Shown here piece by piece: positions 36,173 to 48,548 of a DNA stretch of 64,000 nt. The position numbers and the translations under genes are program-made. Numbering within the stretch: position 1 is the first letter of the stretch; each line of letters opens with the position of its first letter. The notes under the pieces are model-generated. The model was not told the origin of the DNA and ran no database searches. It worked only from the letters and a program-made list of their open reading frames with translations. The stretch lies in assembly GCA_964019055.1 (NCBI GenBank), contig OZ025220.1, positions 1,572,978-1,636,977 of the forward strand, read 5' to 3'. This stretch comes from Anthopleura xanthogrammica. Lineage: Eukaryota > Cnidaria > Anthozoa > Actiniaria > Actiniidae.

Positions 36173-36329
36173 AAGTGCATGCAAACAAAGATTGTTTGGG
36201 CCAAACGCGATAGGTCATTCCAAGTATAGTAACCATGATGGAACCAAATCGAAATTACTTTTTTTGTGCATAAATCACATAGTTATAAGAATATAATTTC
36301 ACTTACTGCGATTCTTAATATTCTGCGAA

Positions 36330-36465
36330 CTCAGACATTTCAACGGCTACGGGAAGTCAAAGTGATCCAGATTTTTGTCTATTTTGCCGGGTTTGCCCCA
36401 ATTCAAAATGGCCGCCGAAAATGGTCTGAATTGGTCTATTTCTTTATGGTTTGCGGAAAAAAATT
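36330..36465. mobile_element. Partial copy of the GGCGGCCATTTTGAATTGGG element
   Basis: Matches one end of the complete element at 49402-49732 (GCCCCAATTCAAAATGGCCG). Confidence 0.7.
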
Positions 36466-37179
36466 CGGCCTATCGTAGTTTTATTGACCGAAGCCAAAAC
36501 GCCAAAGCCCTAGAGGCGGTAAGGTCGTACAATTATCTGTAATCATAAACTAATGACGGAGTCGCAAGTCCGTGTAGTCTGAGTAGTAAAAATTACACAT
36601 ATAAATATAAATGAACGTTGAATACCCTAAATATTTTTTTTACCTTTTCTGATTGTTATAAGACGAACTTGAATCCCTTCGATGGAGATATTTTACTGAA
36701 CATTTCTATTAATCAGAGTAAAGTTTCAGCGATCACATCTCTAGGACAACGTCGCGACAAAGCAGAAAAAAATCTTTCCTATCTAATAGCTAGATACGTG
36801 TTTACGTACAATGAAATCATTTGCTTTTCTGGCTAAGATAGCTTGGTGTTAATAGGTCGGAAGACAAAATGAAAAGACTTTGTCATTTAATCATTCACTT
36901 AAAATAAATTCATTTTGAAGTTTTGGCTGGTCAGATAATAAACAAAATTCAAAAATTAATGAACATCGCGATGAAAAGAACCAGCTGTTCAGGACGTTTA
37001 TGAATGCTTGTTCATTGTTTGCACGCATCCTTTCTACGTGCGCTCTATAGTTTGGGAACTTGGAGAATAAACAGGGAATACGGAGGTGGGGGGACTTAGC
37101 CCGGGGCCCTCCCACGTTTTTAGCAAAAAATGATTTCCCGTTATTACTTTCCTACAGCTTTATCTAATATGACATTGTA

Positions 37180-37765
37180 TAATTTTTTATTTATTTATTT
37201 ATTGGCAATATTTAAACAGGCTGTACCCAATTCAGCTGGTTTAAATGGAGGCCTGTATAACAAAAAAATGAAGAAAAAAAATCCTAAAAATATAGATATA
37301 TACAATTACATATACATAGGTTGTATGGAAACTATAAATGTTCTTACAATGACGTCTTACTACTTATTACGAACCACATAATTGTAGTTTAAGACCTTTC
37401 TTAAATTTAAGCAGGGATGTTTCCTTTCTTAGTTCACTGGGTAACGTATTCCACATTTTTGCCCCGTGATAGCGAAAAGAACTGTGGTATTTAGGCGGAG
37501 AAGATCTTTGTTTTGTGTATTATAAGCGTGAAAATCACGCGAGTAGTGAAAATCGTGCAAGAGGTAAGCGGGCGCGAGGCCATTCAGGCACTTGAAAATC
37601 TGAAGGCAAATTTAATATCTCCTGCGAGACTCTAACGATTACCAACTAAGACTGGGACTGAGTTCATGTTGCTGGAGTTTGCGACCCTCGATAATACTGA
37701 CCGCACGCCTTTGAAGTTTATCTAAGTAGTCTCGATTAGTTTTGCATAATAAATATGTTGCAATA
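37180..37765 (-). pseudogene. 5'-truncated LINE, reverse-transcriptase C-terminal fragment
   Basis: On the minus strand interrupted frames encode typical LINE ORF2 C-terminal text: NRDYLDKLQRRAVSII, CLQIFKCLNGLAPAYLL and SFRYHGAKMWNTLPSELRKE. Stops and frameshifts break it. The 3' end is marked by an (AATA)n tail at about 37183-37204. It is a dead 3' fragment of a non-LTR retrotransposon. Confidence 0.85.
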
Positions 37766-37934
37766 GACCTTTCCTGAATTCGCTTGTTTGACTAGAAAGA
37801 ACAAAAGATTCAAGTCGAGGCTGAAGTTTTCGAATCCATACATTTACTACATTTTGACTACTACTACTGAATCTATTGTTTTGTGGTCAGTCAAGCGCAT
37901 TCGGGAAAGGTATATTGCCCCTCAAAACACTGCC

Positions 37935-38225
37935 TTCAGATCTGAGAAAAACATATTAGCCAATGAGAATCGAGGAAATTTGCAAAACTGAGGTGTCATC
38001 CTTTGTAGCCCAGCGACTCGGAAAACGATTATTTCTTTACTTTATTTCCCCACTCAATAGTAAATATCTTAGTAAATATATACAAAATATTATAAACCTC
38101 TCCCGAAAAACTAGATTTATCTCAGATATAACTCTTATAAGTCAATTTTCGCGGGATTCATGACACATCAGTTTTGCAGTGACGTCATTTCTACGTCACG
38201 ATTTCAGATCAGCTGGTTGAAATCG
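37935..38225. repeat. Dispersed repeat (GCAAAACTGAGGTGTC family)
   Basis: Most complete copy; also at 30938-31190 and in part at 10312-10470. Confidence 0.65.
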
Positions 38226-38734
38226 CGTTTCCAAGAGCCTCAATTTCAAAATTATCAGGGGGTGTGGCGGCTTTCCAGATTAGCCCTAACCCCCCTAAAA
38301 ACTTTATGCTTCGTGATCCCTTATAAAAATGATTGGATCATTATCATTGATGGAAGTGGCTAATGTCGTAGGATGATTGGGTTTTTTTTTGCTGGCTCGT
38401 TATTGATGAATAAAATGGTACCTCGGAAAGCTTTTGACGCCAGTTCAAATTGGAATTTAATATTTGATTTTTACGGATTGAGGATACTGGAGAAAAATTC
38501 TCGATTTTCTTTACGATATCCTGTCATTTCTTATTTTTAAAACCGATTTCAGCATGAGGATATGCTCACAGCATGTGAAATTGTAAGTCCATCAATATCT
38601 ATTAAGCGATCGAAGCATGTAAAATGTATATCTATCCATGCCGGATCTTTCTCGGTCTCAGTTTTGTAGTTTTTCAGGTGACCAACCCATACTACTACTA
38701 CATCAAATATTCCATACAACCCTCAACTCGCATA

Positions 38735-38880
38735 TAGATTTTTATGGAGAAAGAAAAATTGGAGAAAAACCCTCGTGGCACACGAGAGACTACAGGTCCA
38801 ACAAACTCTACTCGTACATTGGGCACGCATGGCTCGAACCACCGACCCCGAGGTGAACTCACAAATGATGAATTGACGAC
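38735..38880 (-). mobile_element. SINE family 1, partial
   Basis: Reverse partial copy: GGAGAAAAACCCTCGTGGCA, CACGAGAGACTAC and a B-box-like GGCTCGAACCACC. Confidence 0.55.
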
Positions 38881-39440
38881 GCATTAGGACGATGCTTTAG
38901 GAGTGTAGAAAACCCATACCACCCTAACTACCTGTATAACTGAGTTATATAATATAAATCATACAGAAGCGTGTTATTCGAAGTGGCGAAGCAAAAATAA
39001 GCCGTAGGAAAAGAGCATCAAAAAATCACTAAGGGCTTTTTGTTTGCGTTACTGCAGTTCCCAAGTAATTTTGCTTCAGTCTGCCTTATTTCCGGTTCAC
39101 ACGTCACAAAACGCAAAGGTAAATACAAACGCAAGCGCAAGAAAAAGCTTCCATTACTTCCGTTTACGTTGCTCGTGTGAACCATGCTTAATGTGCGGTC
39201 TGGCGGCAAGGAATACTGAAAGACAATTATAGTAATGCGTTAAAAACGTAAACGCAAACGTAATACTCCAGTTTCACATTCGGTGGGAACCGCTGTTTTT
39301 GAAGAACACAGACTCATTTGCACAGGCTTAGCCTCGTTTATAAGTCATCTATTCAAATACATCATTAAAAGTCCGTGGGATTTCAAAACATTGGTATTGT
39401 TCAACTTACACATTCTTTACATTACAATTGACTTTTGCAA

Positions 39441-39746
39441 ATCATATGCAAATTAGTCGATAGCGTCTTCGTGCTATTGTAAAAATATTCAAATTTGACT
39501 TTCACACTTGCCTGAAGAATAGTCTTTACAAAATGCCAAAACTTCAGATCAGTTCTTGAAACTTAAGGCTAATTCTTTCATATTGCCTTTATTAATACAG
39601 TATCTTGGTCTCACAAAATTATACCCACGAACCTTTTTTGTATACTCGGAGAAAACAAGCATTTATTTTCTCACTAAAACTCTTGTAAATTCTTGGAAAG
39701 CGTACTGAAATGCACGCATGCGCAATCGTTTTTCTCTAGTGTCGGC
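39441..39746. mobile_element. 340-bp GCATGCGCA MITE, reverse, one end shortened
   Basis: Reverse orientation copy; the AGCATGCGCAGACG end is missing. Confidence 0.75.
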
Positions 39747-39964
39747 TTAGAGTGGGTTGAGTATGAGTGGGAAAGTCACGGTACTGACTTACACCACGTA
39801 CACGGTACGACATGCCGTAACATCGAAATGGCTTCCCATTGTTTTCCAGTAATTCATCCAATCACGACGCGTAGTTACAGCTACGGTAAGATACGGTACG
39901 GCCACAGTACGGCTACGCACCGTTTCCCACTCCTACGAAAACCGCTCTATAATGCGCAGTCTGG

Positions 39965-40175
39965 CGTGCTTACTATCAATAGACGTCACTTCCGGTAGTA
40001 TCTGCGCTTTGACTGGCTTGTAGAATGTTGAAGGTTGTATGTATATCTTGTTTTCTGGTTTCATGTTGTACAAATAGTCAGGTAGAATACTTTGAGGAGT
40101 TATTTTGACATGATTTGATTTAAGAATCGCTAGTTGCCCCCCAGTCAACCATTGGTTGTCCCCAGTCAAATCCAG
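39965..40175. repeat. Dispersed repeat shared with 28768
   Basis: ATAGACGTCACTTCCGGTAG through TAGTTGCCCCCCAGTC; it lies just downstream of the 621-aa gene's stop. Confidence 0.75.
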
Positions 40176-40251
40176 AAGAAACTTATTATCACCATAATGC
40201 GACATGACTGTCATGCATAATCTATTCAAGTAATTCAGTTTGCCATTAACT

Positions 40252-43200
40252 TTAACAGGATACTTTCTTTACTGCTTTTGCATTTAGACTTAGGTTCTTA
40301 GCAATGACATCATCGGTCATGTTTGTAGTTTTTCGCAACTTACAAACAAGCCTTTTTTCATTCGGCGTCAATTCTTGCGAGCATTTTTGAACAATACTCG
40401 TCACATCTGACTCAGAGATTTTCAAATCTTGTGCAATTTGTTGAACTTTTATGCCACTCTTTTTCTTCATGCAAACTAAGTCTTTAAGACCTGGTTTGTT
40501 CAAGGGACATTTGAAGTGAAAACCTCGAACTTTTGCTGCCTCTTTCACAATGCTGGAGATATCTTCATTGGACGTGTATGATAATCCAGACCTTGTTTTA
40601 CATTCTTCTGAGTTGGCAGGGAAGAGGTTTATTCCTTCAGCATACAGTTCGTCAAGCGTTGCAGTTCCCAACTTACAGTTGTTGATCACGTGACCTATTA
40701 ACTTAAACTTCAAAAGCAACATTCATGAACAAGATGTTAACGATATAGGAGCAGGCGTAGCTCAGTTGGTTAGTGCGCGGCCTTCGGAGCTAGAGGTCCA
40801 CGGTTCGATCCTCAGGATTTCCACTTCTGTTTTGACTTCTCTCTGTTCTGTGTTGCTTTAGCTTTAAATACCCGTAATAACGAGCACCGATAGTTTGAGG
40901 GGGTAAAGGGCGCACCTTCGAAGGCTTTAAACATGAGCCCCTGGCTCGGGAGAATTGGGCAACCACTCCCCGCGTTTCGAAGTACAATATTGGCTTTACC
41001 TTCTTTTGCTTTTAACGATCGATGTACAAAGAGTAAAACGATATTTGTTAAGTACCTTGAGACGAAGGGGTGGCGTAGCGATAGTACACTCGCCTTTCAC
41101 CTCTGGGGTCTCGGGTATGATTCCCAGAATCGGTATCACTTATGAGTAGAGTTGTTAGGTCTCTCCCTGGATGCGAGGGTTTTTCTCCGAGTTCTCCGGC
41201 TTTTCTTCCTCCGCAAAACCTAACCAGCTTAATTCTAATTCGATCTGTGGATTAGCCATGCCCTGACTTAGATCAGCCCAGAGGTTGTTTCAGGGTTCGA
41301 TCTGTGAGTTAGCCATGCCCTGACTTAGATCAGCCCAGAGGTTGTATCAGGGTTTGATCTGTGAGTTAGCCATGCCCTGACCTAGATCAGCCCAGAGGTT
41401 GTTTCAGGGTTCGATCTGTGAGTTAGCCATGCCCTGACCTAGATCAGCCCAGAGGTTGTTTCAGGGTTCGATCTGTGAGTTAGCCATGCCCTAACCTAGA
41501 TCAGCCCAGAGGTTGTTTCAGGGTTTGATCTGTGAGTTAGCCATGCCCTGACTTAGATCAGCCCAGAGGTTGTTTCAGGGTTCTATCTGTGAGTTAGCCA
41601 TGCCCTGACTTAGATCAGCCCAGAGGTTGTTTTAGGGTTTGATCTGTGAGTTAGCCATGCCCTGACTTAGATCAGCCCAGAGGTTGTTTCAGGGTTCTAT
41701 CTGTGAGTTAGCCGTGCCCTGACTTTGATCAGCCCAGAGGTTGTTTCAGGGTTCTATCTGTGAGTTAGCCATGCCCTGACTTAGATCAGCCCAGAGGTTG
41801 TTTCAGGGTTTGATCTGTGAGTTAGCCATGCCCTGACTTAGATCAGCCCAGAGGTTGTTTCAGGGTTCAATCTGTGAGTTAGCCATGCCCTGACCTAGAT
41901 CAGCCCAGAGGTTGTTTCAGGGTATCGATAACAATTGAATATTTTTATAAAAATAAGATATTCTTTAGTCATGTACCTTGTTAGTGTAGCAGTTCATTGT
42001 AAACTCTACGCTGGTCAAACCTGTAAAAAGGTTCTTCATCAAAGTATTGGTTTTCGCAGGTTGTGCCCCATCGATTTGCTCAAGAAACTGATCAATGTAT
42101 GTTAAAGCCTTCTGTAATTCTGCATTCTTGGACATTGCACTTTGTACAAGCTCCTTTACTCCTCTCAGAGCCTGCTTCAACGATTCACTGCGGACTTCTG
42201 AGCTCACCTTTTCTTTCCACTGAAACAAAACAAAAAAATATTTTGTATTTTAATCCATCCATCCATTCATGCTATCCATCCACCCTCCATTGAAATACGA
42301 GCATCTTTTGTTCAAATTCTAAAGATGTTCAAATTTCATACAATTTTTGATGCACCTATTGTTCTTAAAGCGCACGAAGTCGAAAATAGTGATAGAGCAA
42401 AAAGGTCTCTTGTGACCTCGAGTTCACACGATATCAGGGATAGCCCACTTCCTAAATATGCTTTGTTTGTCACGCACAAAGGTTTCAGTACGAGGGTCCG
42501 TGATAATTTAAATTTATTCTTTTCTCCTGTCACGAATCACTGAGCAATTAGCACGGAGCCTCACATTGAAACCTTTGTGAGTGACAAGCGAAGCATATCT
42601 CGGAAGTGGACTTTAGACCCCTTGCAGCACGTCGGAATGCAGCTCAATTCGGAGGACAAAACAATAGGTTCCAATTCTCAGGAGATTGAAATTTCTTTTG
42701 TTTTGTCCTCCAAATTAATCTGCTTTGACGTCACGTGAAAGGGGTTTATTGGGCGAGGGCTCTCGACCAATCAAAATTTAGAGACTAATTAAAATATACA
42801 ATAACACTTATTATAGCACACAGCTATTTTAAAAAACGTTGAATACTGAATACTGCAAACTGGATAGTGTATTCCAAGACCGAAGGGCATTTTGGGTCAT
42901 GTAACATTGTCTAAAGTAAAATAAACTATAATTATTCATTATATTTTTTTGTGCGGCATTTCATCCGAAACAATATTCTAGCTACATATAGAGAGCAAAT
43001 CGCTGGATATTTACTTTTTATTTCAAATTAATAAGACCCACAGTGCTCTTTGGTTTTGGAATGCACTATAAGCCAATTCAAAGTTTAAGAATCATTTTCA
43101 GTGCGCATGCGATTTTATCCCGAATTTCTCACCTTCTTTTGTTTAATTAAAAACAAAAGAAGACTTAAACAAAAGAAGGTGAGAAATTCGGGATAAAATC

Positions 43201-46200
43201 GCATGCGCACTGAAAACGATTCTTAAACTTTGAACTGGCTTATTCAGTATGCAGTATTCAGTATTCAACGTTTTTTGAAATAGCTGTGTTCAGTCTTACA
43301 AATGTAGTGACTTCGTCACAATATTCTTCTATTTCTTTCTCGGCTTCAACTGCTTGTTTCTCCGCTTCTTTGAGCTTGTCCAGCGACTCTCTTGCTTTAT
43401 CCCGTCTATCACGGCATTCAAGTATTGTAGACACAATACTGAATATATCCACACCTAACAAAAGATTACCAATTATCAGTGTCAATAGGCCAGTTTGCTG
43501 TTAAAGGAGCACTTGGAAATGATTTGAAACTTGTTTAAACTTATCTATATTGTTAGCTTTAACCGTGTTCGTAGAAGTGCGACCCACAAAGTTTGATGTC
43601 TCGTTTGCGAACTCACATTTCGGCGGCCGTCAATCGAAACTAAAAAATTGCATTCTTGAGAGTAATTCTAGACTGAATCACAGGGAGCCCGGCTTTCCTT
43701 TGCCGCTTTCAATATTTATTATTCTTTACGTAATTGGTCTTTATGGTTTTCCTGTGGTTTGAGATCGGCCGCCTGTGGTTTGGGGTCGATTTACGGTTAC
43801 ACAAGCTGTAATCAGATCTGGACTGTAAATTGATAGCTTCAAATCAATAACCGTTGGTAACTCACTCTCTAATAAGCAGTCAAAATAACCAAAATGTATC
43901 AAACTACAAATGGCTCCTGAGCTAAACTTTTTGCCAATCTGGTTTTCATAATCATTATTGAGTCATATTATCCTCAAATATTACAATTATCAAGACTTTC
44001 AAAAACTCGGGCGTTTTCGCCCAAGTGCCTCTTTAACTGTAGTTGGGGAATAGTTTGTTGCTTAGATATTACCTATTCCAACTATAGACAATACTGCACC
44101 AGCTCCTTTCAAGAACTTTAATGCCTTGACAGCTCCACTTGATCGAGATAAGAATTTCAGAGAGTTGGATGCCCTGAGACTTCCCTTGATAGCATCATCT
44201 GTAAAACCAAGAAGTTTCTGCGCCTTTGGAGCAGCTTGTAGGATCTGCTTGGCGTTGGCAGCTCTTAGAGTTGACGAAATCTAAAATGAAAATATTACGC
44301 AAGCCAGGTTGAAATGTGTTTTTTTTTTTTTAAGTATTTTGTAAAATATGCAACTTTTTGGTATATTTGACTCAAAATTCGCTTAACGGTACGTGATCTT
44401 GAATATTTAATGAAAATTGTGTTTGACAAGAAAAATAAAACTAAAACATAACATGTTTTACAAAAAATTATCTCACTTTTTAATCCCCTGAGCATGCGCT
44501 TAGAGCAGTAGCGCGGAATGCTTGATGCGTGTATACCAGTCATGCTTAGAACTAGTTAAGTCATTTGCGTCATTTTGTAAGAGCATTTGGATGAAAACGC
44601 CCCATTTTTTGAAAGTCCGAGTAATTCAAATATTTAAGAATAATATGATTCAATTATGATTATGAAAACCAGATTGGCAAAAAATTCAAACTTGGGAGCC
44701 ACTCGCAGTTCAAAAATTTTGGTTTAAAAAAAAACTAAAAGAACAATAGGGTTAAGTAAATGACGTCATTTACTCACAATAGCGAAGCGCACAGATGACG
44801 TCAGTATTCAGGTTTGTCTGATTTTATAATATATTCTATGAATTCTTGCATTCAAAACAAAAGAAAATTACTTTTTACGAATCCCTCGAGATTCAGTTTT
44901 GGTTTGTTTGTCTGAGTTTTAGTCTATTAATAGTATCTGCGCGCTTCGCTATTTAGATGCTAAAATAATAAGCCAGTTCATAGTATAAGAATCGTTTTCA
45001 GTGCTCATGCGATTTTATCCCGAATTTCTCACCTTCTTTTGTTTAAACCTTCTTTTGTTTTTAATTAAACAAAAGAAGGTGAGAAATTCGGGATAAAATC
45101 GCATGCGCACTGATAACGATTCTTAAACTGTGAATTGGCTTATTGATATTCCTTATCCGCCAACTTTTGGCTGTGAAGAAAATATGTTGCTTGGCTACTA
45201 TTGGGGCCATATAGATAAGTTTAACCAAGTTTGAAGTCATATGATAATTATTTACAAGTCCCTATCATTGCCAAATCATTGGTCTCGCACCGCCGATGAT
45301 GCAAAGGCACGGCTACATCGTACAGGGAACTGTGAAGGGGACTATTGAGTGTATAGTATATTAGGCGTTCCGAGGTTGTGGAAAGGACTGGTGCCTAGTG
45401 CAAATATTAATGTAATTAAGATTCTCATAACAAAAAAAAATAAAGAAATAAAAAATAAAGAAATATCAGAACTTTTAAAAAAAGCGAAAATTATAAAATT
45501 CTTAATTTTGAAAAGTGATGCGTTTGATCAGAAAATGAGCGACATGGTTGAAATCTGGATTTATTCAGCTTTAAGAAAATATATACTTTTATAGACATTA
45601 GACGAGTTTGTGCGCTGAGGTATTTAGTGAACACGGTCGAGAAGGTCCCCTGGTACCTTAATATATTTCTACACTCGTTCCAAGTCTCCTCCTCAACCTT
45701 GGAAGCCCTTGCAGGTGACGTCAGAGCAGCTCAATTTGGAAGACAAAACAAAAGAATTTTAATCTCCTGAGAATTGGAACCTATTGTTCTGCCCTCCAAA
45801 TTGAGCTGCATCCCGACGTGCTGCAAGGGGTCTATAGAGTCATATTCTGCCATACTTGAAAAGCTTACCTTGCTGATCTTGTAGTATTTATAACTCGTTT
45901 TAACAATAGGAGCCAAAACCGTACCTAGTGTTGGGCCGAACGTTGCTGCGGCTATCCAAGCTGAGCTGAACATGCCATCAAATTTACCATCAATTTTCTC
46001 CACAGACCATTCCTGTGCAGCGTTTTGGGTTGATCGAACTTCATTCTGGTAACATCAAGTTCAAATTCTATATTAATTTTTTGTTTCAATAAATAGTCAG
46101 CTCCTTTTTTTTTTTCGTTGTTGTTGTAGGTTTGTGCATTTTGCCTTTCTGTGGTTGGCTTGAGTAAAAGCTCATCCGCTCGTGTGGGAGCTCATTCTCA

Positions 46201-48498
46201 AATAGATGATGATGACGACGAGGACGACGGCGACGATGATCTTCAAATCGAAGATTGACTACGAGTACAAGTTTACATGTTTTCATTTACTGCGCATGCG
46301 CCAGCGTGATAACGTCAAGCCACCTTGAAAATCTCGTCGCCGTCTTTACGTACACGAGATTTTTGCGTAGGCAATATGTGTCATTGAGAATTAGATTCTT
46401 TGTTTGAATTGTATCCATATTCATGTGTTTTCTCGTGTGCAACCGATAAAAAAGATATGATACTCTAGGAAATGATACGTGGTCTGAAATGGGAAAACAT
46501 TACGCTCATAGGTCCCTTGCCGCACTTCGGAATGCAGCTCAAATTTGAGGACAAAACAAGAGCTTTCCAATTCTCAGGAGATTCTTTGGTTTTGTCCTCC
46601 AAATAGCCCACTTTCGATATTCTGGTTGAGTGATCACGCACAAAGCAATTCAAGACGAGGCTCCGGGGACTGAACAAAAGAATATATTAGGTTACTCCAT
46701 TGTTTCCCCGTAGCCTTGTCTTGAATTGCTTTGTGCATGATCACTCAACCACAATATCGAAAGTGGGCTATTAAGCTGCTAAAATAGTGATAGAGCAAAA
46801 AGGTCGATGTCTAATATAATGTTTTTAGAGGTGGACTTCACGAGCAAGGGGTATCTTATGAGCTAATCCTGTCCACCTCTAAAAACATTATATTAGACAT
46901 CGACCTTTTTGCTCTATCACTATTTTAGACTTTGTGCGCTTTAAAAACAATAAGTGCATCAAAGATTGTACGAAATTTGAACATCTTTAGAATTTGAACA
47001 AAAGATGCCCGTACTGACGCTAAGGAAAAACGTTTGCGCATGCGTGCCTTTCAGCACGCTTTCCAAGAATTTATAGAGTTTTAGTGAGAAAATAAATGCT
47101 TGTTTTCTCCAAGTATACAAAAAATTTCGTGGGTATACTTTTGTGGGACCAACATAATGTGTTAATAAAGACAATATGAAAGAATTAGCCTTAAGTTTCA
47201 AGAACTGATCTGAAGTTTTGGCATTTTGTAAAGACTATTCTTCATGCAAATGTGAAAGTCAAATTTGAATATTTTTACAATAGCACGAAGACGCTATCGA
47301 CTAATTTGCATACGGACTTAGAGCATGCGCAGACGTTTTTCACGCGTGTCGCCCGTACTTCATTGTTGTTGAACAATAGTTGTAGTCAGGTCATACTTTC
47401 AACATACACAAGCGCTGTGCATTGGTATAGCGTGACTCGTTATTACTTACAACAATGAAATACAAGCATCTTTTATTCAAATTCTAAAGATATTCATTCC
47501 TAACAAGACCAGCAGTCTGTTTTGATTTTAAATAAGGTCGATCATCGTAGCTTTGACATACCGCTATCTCAGCTGATTTATTATTTATGGCTACGAGGAT
47601 ATCAGGGTCGAGTGCTTTCAGAATCTGTTGCTGCAATCTGCTAATGCGTTCAATTTCTTCCCAGATTCCTCCCATGGCATCACTGGCATCTTCTATTCTT
47701 TGCTTCGTGGCTCGAGCTGTTGAAAATACAATATAGTACAGTACAGTATAGCACAGCACAGCACAGCACAGCACAGTACAACACAGCAAAGTACAGAACA
47801 GCACAGTATAACACATTGCAGTACAGCACAGAACAGTACAACACAGCAAAGTACGGAATAGAACAGAACAATACAGCACAGTATAGCATATAACAGAACA
47901 GTACAGCAGAGTATAGCATATAACAGTACAGTACAGCAACGAACTTGAGTACAGCACATTGCAATACAGCGCAGCACATTACAGCACAGCACAGAAAAGT
48001 ACAGTACATCACAACATAGAACAGCTTCGTACTTTACAGCATAGCACAGCACAGCTCTGTACAGCACAACCCAGCAAGGCATGGCACTGTAAAGTATAGC
48101 ACAGTGCAGCACAGCACCAGGCCGTAACGTAAAGTATAAATAATGGGAATCCAAGGGATGCAAGGAAAGTGAAAGGGAGTAGAGACTTGAAGGTCTTTCC
48201 TATACTCTAATATGGATAATAGTTACCAACTTCCTGTTTTTTATCAATTCTGTCAGCTCTAAGTTCTAAATCACGCTTCTTCGCTTCAAATTCATTTTCA
48301 AATGTCTTCAAACTGGGATACAGTCCCGCGCAGCCCTTGACGCTGACGTAAGCATCAAGACCAATGCTAGCAAATGTAGTGACGAGGCTGACCAGCAAAA
48401 GAATTAAACCGAACAAACCTGAAAAGAAAACCAATTTATATTACTAAACACCAAACAGCATAAGGAACTGGTCAGCATTCATATAATAATATTAATAT

Positions 48499-48548
<50 letters not shown>

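Larger units (their letters stand above)
32792..40251. other. Gene-poor region upstream of the opsin
   Basis: Beyond the listed mobile elements (33621, 34030, 35940, 36330, 37180, 37935, 39441, 39965) nothing gene-like was recognised in 34.5-35.9, 36.5-37.1 or 38.9-39.4 kb. Confidence 0.6.

Noticed and set aside
40750..40825. Functional tRNA gene
   Set aside because: A and B boxes are present but the cloverleaf does not close and the sequence continues into a repeated SINE body; the same applies at 7540-7620, 48655 and 49240.
41241..41925. CRISPR-like regular repeats
   Set aside because: The repeats are directly adjacent without unique spacers, the genome is animal, and the unit is a SINE tail.
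45349..45594. Lys/Ile-rich 81-codon frame
   Set aside because: Low-complexity AT-rich DNA in an intron of the 621-aa gene, with no splice support or homology recognised.
47484..48163. Cys/Leu/Tyr-rich open frames on the minus strand
   Set aside because: They read through a pentamer satellite; only the exon 47562-47716 inside is supported by splice sites and phase.
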